Of a stretch of 64,000 bases of DNA, positions 22,401 to 33,124 are shown piece by piece. How positions within the stretch are numbered: the stretch's first letter is position 1; every line of letters starts with the position of its first letter. A model generated the notes under the pieces. The model made no database searches, had not been told where the DNA came from, and saw nothing but the letters and a program-made list of their open reading frames with translations. The translations under genes were made by a program, and so were the position numbers. The stretch covers positions 1,054,001-1,118,000 of the forward strand of contig OX637796.1 of assembly GCA_951802425.1 (NCBI GenBank). The letters run 5' to 3'. The DNA is from Clavaria fumosa. Taxonomy: Eukaryota > Basidiomycota > Agaricomycetes > Agaricales > Clavariaceae.

Positions 22401-23401
22401 GGACTTGGGACCGTTCAAACCCTCTTGCAGACAGAGCAAAAAGAGGGGAGATGGCGACACAGTAATGGAAAAGCCCGCGCACATGCTCAAAGAGCATGGG
22501 ACCCAGATTCTGATCTGTGAGCCTTGAGATAAGGCTTGTGGACATTGTAAGACCCTCCCCCTCCAATTGTCTATGTGGAATGAGTTAATCGTGTAATGAG
22601 ACAAGTACAACTCTGTTCTTACTCATTCAATATATTGACCCAGTCTTGGGTAGATTCAGCAAAATCGGTGGCACCATTCTGAAACATTGTTAGTAGTAGT
22701 TGTGGTAGTTCACTCATTACTAACCAATCCAAACCAGGTGATGGCAAAGGCCATCATCTCAAAGTTGAGCAGGAGGGTTTTGACTTTGATGTCTCACATT
22801 CGCTCGAGCCCGCTGCCAAGGAACTTCACCATCTTGATGAGGCGCTGCTGGTCTGTGGTTGGGTTGGCTGGAAGCACACTAAAGTATGTGGCTGGATTTT
22901 GAAGAGGATCCATGCTTTGAAAACCATGAGATCCCTGGGCCTTCTGAATCGGCTTGACCCAATCTTTTATCATCGCAATAAACTAAAAGATATAAGATAC
23001 TTGGACAAGGGCAGGGAATTTGACACACCTCTCGAACCCTCTTTGGGACTTGTGGAAACTCAGAGCGAGGGCTCAACTGAACAGGACAAACTTCATTTCC
23101 TAAGGCAAACACCAAACAGTCCAATAGCGAATGGCGAAAAATGAAATGGGCAGCACCCATCAGAGCGGACGTGTCATGCTTGCCCCATTTGCCTTCACTC
23201 ATTATGTCAGCAAAAGGGGCGCAAAAGTACTCATTGACCGCCTTCTCCTTCTTGATTGCAGTGCGTCCTGGATGCATGCCAAAATTATCTAAAGATTGGG
23301 CAATTAACTGTCAATAAACTTTGATCAGAACATGAGCCCAAGTTTATATATATGTATTCAACCTTGCAAAGTGAAACTTGTTCTTCTCCAATGTTTGGAT
23401 G
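19487..23401 (-). pseudogene. JmjC-like oxygenase gene, main part; 5' exon split by a retrotransposon and one nonsense codon
   Basis: Thirteen exon segments join with consistent phases: 23401-23363 (rest of the split exon), 23307-23029, 22982-22725, 22678-22623, 22570-22381, 22327-22135, 22088-21667, 21615-21571, 21517-21428, 21377-21083, 21026-20876, 20821-20483, 20434-20205 and 20157-19487. With the detached 5' part (28959-29099) the frame covers 1133 codons including the stop. Codon 216 is TGA (22796-22794), in a context that suggests a former CGA. The cupin/JmjC-type metal site is MPHID (H763, D765) and, after VLxxxGDV, MQPGTLHFV (H841), followed by YGRHFYS. A charged linker with IIIDLTV precedes it and an acidic tail ends it. 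The intron at 20875-20822 appears to be GC-AG. From the internal ATG at 22041 a 731-aa intact product could still be made. Confidence 0.72.
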
Positions 23402-23406
23402 GTTTC

Positions 23407-23697
23407 TGTTAGGATCGCTTATGTAAGCCATCCCAAAGTGCAGTTGTGGAGAAACTGGGGAGGGTTGTTGGAAGGTCACATGACCTGTGGCTGGGTCGGA
23501 TTATGTAATCATGTAAGATCACATGACCTGGGGCCTGGGCGCATCACGTGATCCGAGGGTCCGAGCGTGGGAACGCCGGCAAGTGCCGAAGCGTTCGCTA
23601 TAAGTACTTTCGCTTTTCCTTTTTTGTACTCTTTTCCCCTTATCTTAGTATTGTCGTCATGACCTTACGCTTAAGTTGTGTGAGACCCAGTCTGATA
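23407..23697 (+). repeat. Chromovirus copy 1, 5' LTR
   Basis: 291 bp. Carries a TATAAG box at 23599-23604, a palindromic atcacgtgat at about 23545-23554 and several acatgac/catgtg motifs, all consistent with a promoter in the U3 part. The internal part of the element starts at 23698; I see no standard TGG-type primer binding site directly there. Confidence 0.93.
23599..23604 (+). promoter_or_regulatory. Candidate TATA box of the chromovirus LTR
   Basis: TATAAG, 193 bp into the LTR, after the E-box-like palindrome and before a pyrimidine-rich tract (ttcgcttttcctttttt) typical of fungal transcription starts. The same box is in the 3' LTR at 28860-28865, from where it could drive transcription into flanking DNA. 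Confidence 0.45.
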
Positions 23698-24390
23698 TAA
23701 TACTAAGATCCGCCTGTCCGCCCTAGCCCCGTGTCCTAACCCGGCTAGCCTGGACCCTTAATTTCAAACTGTGACACGTTGTCACAGCTCAGCCCCTATC
23801 ATCCTCTTCTCCTTTACCCTGCCCGCGGTGTGTAACAGAACCGCGCGAAATTTTTACTGTGTGTAGATACACGTGACCAGACCAGGAGGAAGTCAACTGT
23901 GACCCTCCCCAAGTGATACCGAGTGCCCAAGGCCCGGAACTTTGTTTTACAGCTACGTACCAGTGAATCGTGTAGTGTACAGGGCAAGGAAAGGCCCCTA
24001 CATAGTCTTTCTGTAGTTTCCTGGTCCAGTGGACAGGGCCCTTGCTCTGTGACCATTGTCAGAAGGGCGCACGGGCAACTCATTAGGAGTTGTGGAGTGA
24101 CCACCTGGGACACCATTTGGGCCCCACGTTAACAAAAGTTTCATAGAATAAGAGTTCTATAGGTACATAAGTACACAGAAGAGCAGCCTAAGAGGACAGG
24201 ACTGTTAAGAGATCGAAGAAATCCTGAGTGCCCAAGGCCTGGAACTTTATTTACAGCATCCAGGGCCTGTGATGGCAGACCATGTCGCCCCGCCTGTAGC
24301 CCAACCTATGAGGCTTGACCTATCTGTTGCCCCTTTGATGGGCAGAAAAGGAACTTCCGTACATTCCTCCGATCCCTTCGCCTCCTGTTT

Positions 24391-25191
24391 ATGGCGAACC
24401 TGACTGTCTATGCTGTGGACCTGGTGAAGGTCCTTTTTGCTCTGAGCAAAATTACTGGAGAAGGATTCGCTGCAGAGTGGGCAAATATGAAGGCGGAAGA
24501 GATCCTGGGTAGTGGCGAGGCCGGAACCTGGGCAGAGTTTGTGGAGGAGATGAAGCGCGCATTCGATGACCCAAATGACTGTGCGACTGCCCTTGCCGAT
24601 ATTGCAGGGCTGAAACAGGGTGCCATGACAGCACCAGAGTTCTTCGCGAAATTCGAGACGCTGTCCCGATGGGCGAAGTTGAGTGCAGAGAAGGACTCAG
24701 GAATCCTAGTCCATTGGCTGGAGTTGAACCTGAGTAGGAGGTTGGTGGAGAGAATCTATGGTGTCTCCCCGATGCCAGAGACATATGGAGAATGGAAGGT
24801 GCTGGCTGAGAGGCTTGATGCCCAGCAAAGGCGATTGGATGGGATACTCACGGAACGGACACCGCGACCCACTGTGACCCCCATGCTGTGTACTCCAGAT
24901 GTGGCCATGGCCCGAGGATGGGCCCCTGCTGATGAGAGATGTTGTTTCCGATGCCACCAGACTGGCCATGCTGTCCGTTTCTGCCCCCTGCCTGATACGC
25001 GTCTGCAGGTCCCAAGGGCCCAAACCCGGGCAGCACCATGTGCCCCCCAAATGGCGGAGGGATATGAGAAAGAGATTGCATGGCTCCGAGCCTGCATAGA
25101 GCTGTGTGAGAGAGAGAGGAGGACTCCCATTGGGGAGAAGAAGTGTGCCAGCCCCCTTTCCGTCCCTGTGCCTGCTGCAAGTATACCCTGA
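24391..25191 (+). CDS. Chromovirus copy 1 gag (capsid/nucleocapsid), N-terminus uncertain
   Basis: 266-codon frame with the retrotransposon gag fold segment (FAAEWANMKAEEIL, WAEFVEEMKRAFDD) and one zinc knuckle CFRCHQTGHAVRFC (C-x2-C-x4-H-x4-C) near 24950-24990. The ATG at 24391 is internal by homology. QKRNFRTFLRSLRLLF is encoded just upstream in the same frame, and a likely true ATG at 24272 is in another frame, so an indel probably lies near 24320-24340. The stop at 25189-25191 appears because this copy has five C at about 25151 where chromovirus copy 2 has four. With four, gag would instead run into the pol region. Confidence 0.8.
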   Translation: MANLTVYAVDLVKVLFALSKITGEGFAAEWANMKAEEILGSGEAGTWAEFVEEMKRAFDDPNDCATALADIAGLKQGAMTAPEFFAKFETLSRWAKLSAEKDSGILVHWLELNLSRRLVERIYGVSPMPETYGEWKVLAERLDAQQRRLDGILTERTPRPTVTPMLCTPDVAMARGWAPADERCCFRCHQTGHAVRFCPLPDTRLQVPRAQTRAAPCAPQMAEGYEKEIAWLRACIELCERERRTPIGEKKCASPLSVPVPAASIP

Positions 25192-28100
25192 TATACTATC
25201 TTGCAGCGGAGACATACCCGAATTGGGGCTGAGGTGAAGGAGGAAGTGAGACTGGCAGAGCACCTAACCAGAGTGCGGCCAGAAGTGCGGAAACATGTGC
25301 CACGAGAGCTAGCCATCCAGGTGCACTTGGAGGCTTTCAGCACTGGCAAAGGGACCACAATGAAGGCCCTTGTCGACTCAGGGTGCACCAACTGCTTCAT
25401 GGATTTGGAGTGGGCAAAAGGAGTGGGACTGGAGCCATCTCTCCTGCTGAACCCAATCACCATGTATAATGTGGATGGGACACAGAACAGGGATGGAAAG
25501 GTCCGATATGGGATAGAAGTGCTGGTGAGAGTTGGTGACCACCAGGAGCGGATCCACTTTCTGCTGGGAAAGACCCAGTCCCACAAGGTCATCCTTGGGC
25601 ATGACTGGCTCAAGCGGCATAACCCGGATATTGACTGGCAGAAGGCAGAGCTGAGCCTTACCCGCTGCCCCCCACAGTGTTCCCCATCCCCTCGAGCCCC
25701 TGCACCCCTGAAAACAAGTACCCTCGCATCCACGAGTATTCTGGACACCCGTTTTCCCAACTCTGGCCCTACCCCCGATTGGCCCAGCCGCTACCCTTTG
25801 GTGTTTAGTGAAGCAAAGTGGGATGAACTTCCCCGCTCCCGACCAGACTTCGATATTAAGATCGAGTTCAAAAAGGACCCTGAGCACCTCTCCTCCAAGC
25901 TGTATTCTTTGACACGGCAGGAGATGGTGGAGATGAACCGTTGGGTGGATGAGCAGCTTGCTTCTGGACGAATCCGGCCCTCGAAATCCCCGTATGCCAG
26001 CCCCTTCTTCTTCAAACATGAGAAGGACAAACTGCGGCCAATCATCGACTACTCAAGGCTGAATGCACACCTGATCAAGGACAAGTACCCCCTCCCCCAC
26101 ATCCGAGACACAGTGGATGTGCTTAAAGGAGCGTCGATCTACTCTAAGATTGATGCAAAGGGAGGTTTCCCATCTATGCAGGTCTGGCCCGAGCACCAGC
26201 ACTGCTGCGCCTTCCTGACACCCCGTGGACTCTTCGAACCAGCTGTCATGTGGTTTGGACTGCAGAATGCCCCTGCCACCTTCCAACGCTTCATGAATCA
26301 TGTGTTGAGGGAGGAGATTGCAGGAGGACATGTGAGGGCCTATGTGGATGATGTCATTGTGTTTGCAGAGGACTTGGCTACACACCAGTACTGGATGGAT
26401 CGGGTCTTGAGGAAGTTTGGAGAGAATGGGTTGTGTCTCAAACTCAGTAAATGCAAGTTTGAGAAGAGTGAGATCATCTTCCTGGGGATGAAGATCTCCC
26501 ACAACAGACTAGAGCATGATCCGGCCAAGGGTGCGGCAGTCCGAGATTGGCCACATCCTAAGAATGTGAAGGATGTCCAGAGGTTCAATGGGATGCTGAA
26601 CTACCTCCGCCGGCACATCCCGAATCTTTCTGCCTGGGCAAAGCCACTCTTCTGGCTGACTGGGAATGTTCCGTGGAAATGGGAGGAGGAGGAGGAAGCG
26701 GCCTTCCAAGATCTCCGCCAGGCACTTGTATCAGCCCCGGTCCTGGCTCTGCCTCAGGACAAAGGGAGATGGAAGGTAGAGACAGATGCAAGCAACCTGG
26801 CAACTGGTGGAGTGCTCTCGCAGCAGCAGACGGATGGAACCTGGAGAGTTGTTGACTATATCTCCAAGGCCCTCACTGCAGCTGAGAAGAACTACGATGT
26901 GTATGACAAGGAGTTCTTGGCTGTGATTCGGGCACTTCGCGAGTGGCGAGCATACCTCATTGGAGCAGAGGAGACGATTGAGATCTGGACAGACCATGCA
27001 AACCTCCAGTACTTCTGGAAGCCCCAGAAGTTGAAGCCAAGGCAGGTTCGTTGGGTTGGAGAGCTCCAGTGCTTTGACTTTGAGATAAAGTATCGCACTG
27101 GCAAGTCGAACACAAAGGCAGATGCACTCTCCCGGAGACCGGACTATGGAGAGATGGTGGAGGAGGATGCACCAGTGCAGGTTTTCCCGGAAACGGAAGT
27201 CCGTGTGTCATTCACATCGGAAATGGAGACGCTACTCCAGAAAAATAGCGCGGTACACATACAGAAGCCGGAGGAGCTTGATGACGAGTGGACATGAGAT
27301 TGTGCTGGACTCTGGCGAAAGGGGATAGTCACCTGGGTCCCCCTAGGAGCTCGTGAGGCCGTTCTCGAGTTTGAGCATGACCTCCCCGCTGCTGGACACC
27401 CTGGGCCCCGGAAGTTGAGAGCAGCACTAGTGAAGGGTTATTGGTGGCCGGACATGGTAAAAGATGCGGATCGGTATGCCGAGGGGTGTGAGACATGCCA
27501 GCGGACGAAGCCTGACCGTACCAAGCGTGCTGCCCCACTGCACCCCCATCTGGTGCCCGATGGTCCCTGGTCGGTGATCTCATGGGACATAGTCGGTCCC
27601 CTCCCCCTCTCCCGTGGACATAATGCCATCCTTGTTATTGTTGACAAATTCACAAAACGGACACTGCTCGAAGCGATCGGGCTCGACCTCACAGGACTTG
27701 GAGTGGCGCGTCTCCTCCGGGATCGAGTGTTTCGTGACCATGGAGTCCCTCACAAGGTTGTGAGTGACCGGGGGTCCCAGTTCGTGTCCCGCTTCATGAA
27801 GGAGTTCTACTCCATGATCCAGGTAAAGGCAAATCCAAGTACTGCCTTTCATCCGCAGACTGATGGACAGACGGAACGGGCGAACCAGGAGATGGAGATC
27901 TATCTCCGGGCTTACGTGGACCATCTCCAGGATGACTGGGCTGAATGGTTGTCCACTGCGGAGTTTGCTCTTAATAATTGTGAGCACTCAGCAACAGGAC
28001 AGACACCTTTCTTCCTCGATTATGGACGACACCCATGGAATGGGGGGCTCCGGCCACCTTCTGAGGTGAACCTGGCAGCGGACGAGTGGATGGCTAAGCT

Positions 28101-28656
28101 CACGGAGTCCCGAAGAGCAGCCAAGGAGGCAATGGAGAAAGCAGTGGCAGCGATGAAGAAGAGCTACGATAAGGGGAAACGCCCAAGTCGGGAGTACTCT
28201 GAGGGAGATCTGGTCTGGCTGGATACTAGAAACTTGAAGATGGACCGGCCCTGTAAAAAGCTTGACAACAAGAGAGCAGGCCCCTTTGCAGTTGAGGAGA
28301 AGGTGGGACCTGCTGGGTATCGCCTCAAGCTCCCTCGGGCCTGGCGCATCCATCGGGTCTTCAATGAGTTGCTGTTGACACCATACCACCCCCCTTCCTT
28401 CCCTTCCCAGAACCTGCCTCCCCCTCCGCCCCCTACGATTGATGATGACCACCTGGAGTATGATGTGGAGGCGATCCTTGATGTTAAGAAGGTGGGGCAT
28501 GGAGTGAGATACCTGGTGAAGTGGTTGGGATACTCTGTAGAGGAGAACACTTGGGAGCCACGACGGAACCTCACCAATGTGGCACTGCTTCTCCGGGACT
28601 TCTTCCTTGCTCACCCTGACAAGGCCAAGCTAGCTGGTCGGGACGCCCAGCCTTAA
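25192..28656 (+). pseudogene. Chromovirus copy 1 pol: protease, reverse transcriptase, RNase H, integrase, chromodomain
   Basis: One frame (with a stop) covers the whole pol region. In order it holds an aspartic protease with ALVDSGCTNCF (about 25370), RT with the catalytic YVDDVIVF (about 26341), and RNase H with VETDASNLATGG (about 26779) and WTDHANLQY (about 26988). Integrase follows with CETCQRTK zinc residues (about 27490), the DDE positions SWDIVGP, VSDRGSQF and TDGQTERANQE (27580-27880), and a chromodomain ending VKWLGYSVEENTWEPRRNL (28515-28575). The frame is interrupted by TGA at 27295-27297. Chromovirus copy 2 has CGA (Arg) there, so this is a nonsense change, not recoding. The first ATG-independent start at 25201 is not a real start; pol is probably made by readthrough or frameshift from gag. 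Confidence 0.93.
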
Positions 28657-28667
28657 GAGGGGGGTGA

Positions 28668-28958
28668 TGTTAGGATCGCTTATGTAAGCCATCCCAAAGT
28701 GCAGTTGTGGAGAAACTGGGGAGGGTTGTTGGAAGGTCACATGACCTGTGGCTGGGTCGGATTATGTAATCATGTAAGATCACATGACCTGGGGCCTGGG
28801 CGCATCACGTGATCCGAGGGTCCGAGCGTGGGAATGCCGGCAAGTGCCGAAGCGTTCGCTATAAGTACTTTCGCTTTTCCTTTTTTGTACTCTTTTCCCC
28901 TTATCTTAGTATTGTCGTCATGACCTTACGCTTAAGTTGTGTGAGACCCAGTCTGATA
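28668..28958 (+). repeat. Chromovirus copy 1, 3' LTR
   Basis: 291 bp, matching the 5' LTR base for base apart from one C-to-T difference. It begins directly after the polypurine run that follows the integrase-chromodomain stop and ends at the GTTTC target duplication. Confidence 0.93.
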
Positions 28959-29099
28959 GTTTCCCAGCCAAGTCACAACGTTATCTTCAAGGGGTCCAGG
29001 TTGGGAGATGACATTGGTCATCCAGGGATACCTCTTGAAGACTGTGCTGGCACGGATGGTCTCTGGGTTGAAGATCGTAAGAGATTTTGAAGTGGACAT
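28959..29099 (-). pseudogene. Detached 5' coding part of the JmjC-like gene
   Basis: From an ATG at 29099-29097 the minus strand encodes 47 codons ending in TWLGN, where the last bases are the GTTTC target duplication. Beyond the retrotransposon the frame resumes at 23401 with HPNIGEEQVSLCK and then a normal splice donor. The two halves join seamlessly once the element and one copy of the duplication are removed, which fixes the insertion inside a coding exon. Whether further exons lie upstream of 29099 is not known. Confidence 0.7.
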
Positions 29100-30135
29100 G
29101 GTGTTGCGTAGTTGGGAGAGTTCAAGTAAAACGATAAACTTGATGGTGGTGGCAGTGCCTGGGATCCCAACTGTTACAGGTCACATCACATGTCACATTT
29201 GGGAATATGAACTTGTTGTCATCTCAGTGAGTGGACTTGCCAATTTTTACTTTGGTAGGTTTGACAAGGTCTTCATGTTACAAAGTATTAGTACTAGCAG
29301 TTAACCTGTGCTATGCCACAGTTGATGCACTTAAAGTTTACATAAGTTGTCACTCAATCATAACAGTAACGACGACAAAGCGCGTGCGACATCTACCCTG
29401 TGTAAAACTAAGATGTAGACCCACTCAGTGGTGGCTGTTCCTCCACCCTACTGGTCTTGAGACGCTTCAAATTCGATGAACCAGTCCGAGAAAAATTGAA
29501 TTTGAGTTTGCTGGGACTCATGTCAATGTAACCGAAGCATTCAAACTAATGTCTTCCGTCTCAAAGCCATAGATTCCGCAGTAGAGTCATGGTGTTCCCA
29601 CATCCAAGACCAGACTGAAATATGCAGTAGAGCAATAAAGCAAAGCAGAAGGAGTGGCACAAAAAGGAAAGCAGAAAAAGTTTGAGACAATGAAATGAGT
29701 GAGTAGAGGGCAAGCAAAGACCCCAAAAGGAAACAGAGGGATAAAGGAAAGGAAAGGCAGAACCAGACAGCTGAGTGAGTAGAGTATATGCATGTCGAGT
29801 GCGATGCCATCACGTGAATGCACCACGTGCTTTTGACATTTGACTTTGACGTTGGTCTCGCACGTGATACCAACCTTCCTTTGTAGTATAGATGTGCTTC
29901 TGCTCAGCATCATGCTGTGCATGTGCTCGGAGTGAGACATTAGTCATTGTCAACACCCATCCCCCAAATGTGGTGGGCTCATATTGGTTGTATCCCAAAA
30001 GGCATCAATATGGCAGGGAACCTGGTATGCAATGAATGCACATATTCTGTGCATAGACTTGTTTCCTAGTTCAATCCTACAAAGTATGGGAAAAACTTTG
30101 GGCCATTGAAAGCTTTGCTAACACCGTTGTCCTTG
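29100..30135. other. 1 kb stretch upstream of the JmjC-like gene; no gene recognised
   Basis: Should contain the original promoter of the split JmjC-like gene. Open frames on the minus strand (29541-29940) are short and of low-complexity hydrophobic composition. CACGTG-type sites occur near 29810-29870 (three acgtg cores). Confidence 0.45.
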
Positions 30136-30670
30136 TCACTCGTCTTTATCTTCTGCAAGTGTCTCAACGGTTTCCTTGACAGACCGCCGGAGCTCATTAC
30201 CATCCATTTCAATTGGAGTAAGCAATGGTTTTTGAGTTGCTTCACTGTGATGGGGAAACGTTGTCAATCTGAATTGCTCCTTGGAGTGTGTTGTGTACCC
30301 AGGTATTTTGTTTTCAGACCATGTGTTTGCTGATTCCTCGGCCCTTATGACATTATTGACACTTGAATTTAGCTTATCATGCAGACTACATACCCCATGA
30401 ATCCCCATGAGTCTCCAGGAAAGTTTGCTTTCACAGACAGAACAAAAGCCTCATACTGTTGCCTACTCCAGTAATTGGAGTCTTGATCAAACAGCAGATG
30501 GAGTTGCTGAAAGAATGCATGTCCTAGACATATTATTTTTAGATCATGACAGGAAAAGGTGCATAGGGTACATACCTTCTTCAGTCTTTCCCAAGAAATT
30601 TGACACATGCGATTGCATTGGGCGAACAAGATTCACATCCAAAAGCATTACGATGTGATGCCCTTTCGTA
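30136..30670 (-). CDS. Hypothetical protein, 3' exons only
   Basis: At least three minus-strand coding blocks are separated by plausible introns. The first lies around 30670-30580 (frame uncertain; it can be read as DVNLVRPMQSHVSNFLG or, shifted, as DEPPRYERASHRNAFGC). The second is about 30509-30400 (FDQDSNYWSRQQYEAFVLSV). The third, about 30350-30136, includes ESANTWSENKIPGY and ends at a TGA at 30138-30136 after a charged tail. Donors gtatgt and acceptors cag/aag are present. I do not recognise the family and could not follow the gene further 5' with confidence. It lies divergently from the gene starting at 31176. Confidence 0.35.
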
Positions 30671-31175
30671 TCTGGGTGGCTCATCTAATATGATCAGCAG
30701 TTGAAATGTAGCGGCTTGTGAAGACTGACTTTACATGCATATGCATCCCTTTCCAAGCGCAGCATTACCTGTGGGAATCCAACTCCTGTCAAAGTCATTG
30801 TGGCCCTTCCACAAACCAGTTAGTTGAACAAGTCGAAGCAGCAGTGGCCCTGCATAGAGATCAAGAGCAGGAAAGCTTACATGGCCCCCTGGACTTGAAG
30901 TGAAGCAACCAGAGAGTCTGGGCGGCTGACCTTTTGACCCACACGAACAGCAGAACAAGGAAGGATGAGTGGTGAAGACATAACTGACGCGCAAGTCACA
31001 GTACGTGAGTATTAGTCACAAATGTGACAGTAACGGTTGGGATCCCAGGTGTTACAATGTCACAGACTCACGTGAAGCAAGTTGCGCTTTGCCTCCTCAC
31101 GTGACACATGCCGCTTCTCTTTCGACATTTGATCCCCACTATTTCACTGCTGAAACAACCCCACCAGCTTGGAAA

Positions 31176-33124
31176 ATGACACGTTGGACCACCCAAGAAT
31201 ATACCAAGATACTCACAGACAGCCTTGCAGGCTACAAAGAAGCAAACTCAAAAGGCAGAGCACGTATTGTCAAAGAAATCAAAGCGAAAATCAGGGATGC
31301 AGCCCAGAATGATCACAAGAACATTCCAGATGACCTAACCACAGTAACATAGAACCATTTTACCCATCTCCTTGCTTGATTTTTGATTTTGTGTCATCCT
31401 AGAAAATTCGCAACTGGCTACATAACAATCGTAGAGCTGTGGCCAGAGAAGAAGGCTCTTCTGATTCAGGAGGTGATTACTACCAAGGGCTCCAGTTCAG
31501 CAACAGAAAGAGGTGGACCCTCCAAAGCATTGTGGAACATCACGAGAAGGAGAAAATCAACAACAGGGCAGAGGAGCTGTCGAATGCTGAAAGAGGATCA
31601 GCCCAATTCCTTGGCTCATACCGTCGTGCTAGGACTGAGATTTGCAACAGCCTAAGCCAGCAGGACCATCAACGATACTTGGCATTGGTGGGTAAATGGA
31701 ACGCAGAGCCTGTTCCAGTCAAGGTGCAGAGAGAGTCAGTGTCTCAATTGTTGCCCTATCAACCACAGTGGCTCAGCCTCTTCTGGAAGATTGGCTTCAA
31801 GCAAGTTCATGCAGCAGGCTCTCAACTTTGCGTGATTTGCAAAGGAACAGATGGGTGCTGAAGTCTTTATGTTGGCTGGCTGGCAAGATGAAAGGGGAAA
31901 TTTCAAGAAGGCAAAGTGGGTCTCAGAGATCTGCCTACGCAACTATTTAATTAATACAATCCTGCTCTAGGATTCAGACTCCTGGGCCTGTGACTGGTAG
32001 CTTCAAGGATCAATTCAATAAGGTTGGAGTTGAGGTTTGGCAGGAGTGGGATAAGTATCTGGCTGAGACATGGAATGGTAAGCAATCATCCTGAGCCACA
32101 GTTGCAAATTTTACTAACAGGGATTCAGATGAGGGAGGAAGGGGGCATCACATTGATCAGGAGGAGATGCTTTCAAAAAAGCAAACAGATGCCAGCGTAC
32201 CATGGAATCTGCCCACTGATGATGAGGGATGGCCTGTTCTCCCTTTGGAACTGAATCTACCATTGCCCCAACTGAAAGAAATCTTGAGGTCATTTTTGAC
32301 CATCACTTATCGTATGTCTCTCTTGCACCTCATTTTAGTCCATTTTTGAAATAAAGCCTTAAAAATACAGGCAACACAACCAAAAACAAGAAGGTTGCTG
32401 TTCCTTGGCTTCTGATAGCTGATCAGCCACACAAATTCATTGCAAAGGAATATCTTCCAGATGGCTTGCAGATCTGGGAGCCTTCAAAAATGCACTATGT
32501 GGATGTCAGGCACCTCTGTGATTTTCTCTGTCATCGTCAGACGCTTGGCCAAAAGATATTCCGGTTTCAGCATGTCCTTCCACAGCATCTAAGAGGGAAG
32601 GCATCAAGGCCACTGGTCAGCCATCACCAAGGATCTGAAGAAGAACCTTCATTGTCATCTGACAACAGGGTGAAGAGGCTGTCTCTCAAGAAGGGGAAGG
32701 CACAAGAAGATTGTGTCTATATCAGTACTGAGTGAGTGTTTTCATGTCATCATTATCATCAATGCACTTTTTAATTGTATAAAGTGAGGAATCTGGCTCA
32801 CAGGAGTCAGATAATGATGGGCAGAGTGATGATGGGGATGATGATAGGGTCAATGCTTCTGTTCCCCCAACCACTGATGCAGAAGAATCCAGTCTGTGGA
32901 AGAAGGTGGATATTGAACAGTGTGATGGTGCTGAGGGGGTTGGGGTAGAAAGTGGTGATCATCCTGCCACTCATGTGGTAGTTGAGATCCATAATGAGGC
33001 AGAACCCAGCCTACAGAAAAGGAGATGGGTGGGGGGTGAAAAGGATGAGGAAAGGTCCAAGTCACTATATAGGACCAGGGCCAGACAGAGGGCCTCCATG
33101 GATGCAAAGAAACGGGTACTGTGA
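31176..33124 (+). CDS. Multi-exon protein of unknown function with a KIRNWLHNNRR segment; possibly damaged
   Basis: Begins at ATG 31176. Exon 1 is 31176-31343, then a 59-nt intron to 31403, where KIRNWLHNNRRA recalls the recognition helix of a homeodomain (WFxNRR). Further coding blocks are LQSIVEHHEKEK, FMQQALNFA, MGAEVFMLAGW (about 31800-31905), the block from 31971 (VWQEWDKYLAETWN), LPTDDEGWPVLPLEL (32200-32260), TTKNKKVAVPWLLIADQPH (about 32375-32435) with YVDVRHLCDFLCHRQ, and an acidic tail with KRRW ending at TGA 33122-33124. Two problems remain. A TGA lies inside the FMQQALNFA-to-FAKEQMG block, and the junction near 32074-32119 is not phase-consistent in my model. The architecture matches a family I recall in many copies in agaricomycetes, of unknown function. 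Confidence 0.55.

Larger units (their letters stand above)
23407..28958 (+). mobile_element. Chromovirus (Ty3/gypsy) copy 1, almost complete, flanked by 5-bp target duplication
   Basis: The element has 291-bp LTRs at 23407-23697 and 28668-28958, which differ by one base that I could see (gggaacgcc versus gggaatgcc). The 5-bp direct repeat GTTTC lies immediately outside (23402-23406 and 28959-28963). Inside are gag, protease, RT, RNase H, integrase and a C-terminal chromodomain, in that order. A polypurine run (aagaggggggtga) precedes the 3' LTR at about 28655-28667. The LTR starts TGTTAG but ends in TGATA rather than CA. The near-identical LTRs make this a recent insertion, yet pol already has a TGA stop at 27295. 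The leader 23698-24270 has no ORF but repeats a 30-bp block (gagtgcccaaggcc.ggaact) at 23921 and 24226. Confidence 0.95.

Noticed and set aside
25201..25203. TTG at the beginning of the chromovirus pol frame as a start codon
   Set aside because: It is only the first codon after the gag stop that could serve as an alternative start; pol of such elements is made as a gag fusion.
15610..29099. KDZ transposase that might accompany the TET/JBP-like gene
   Set aside because: I looked on both strands for a CxC-type or DDE transposase of that class and found only the pogo-like relic at 15.6-16.8 kb.
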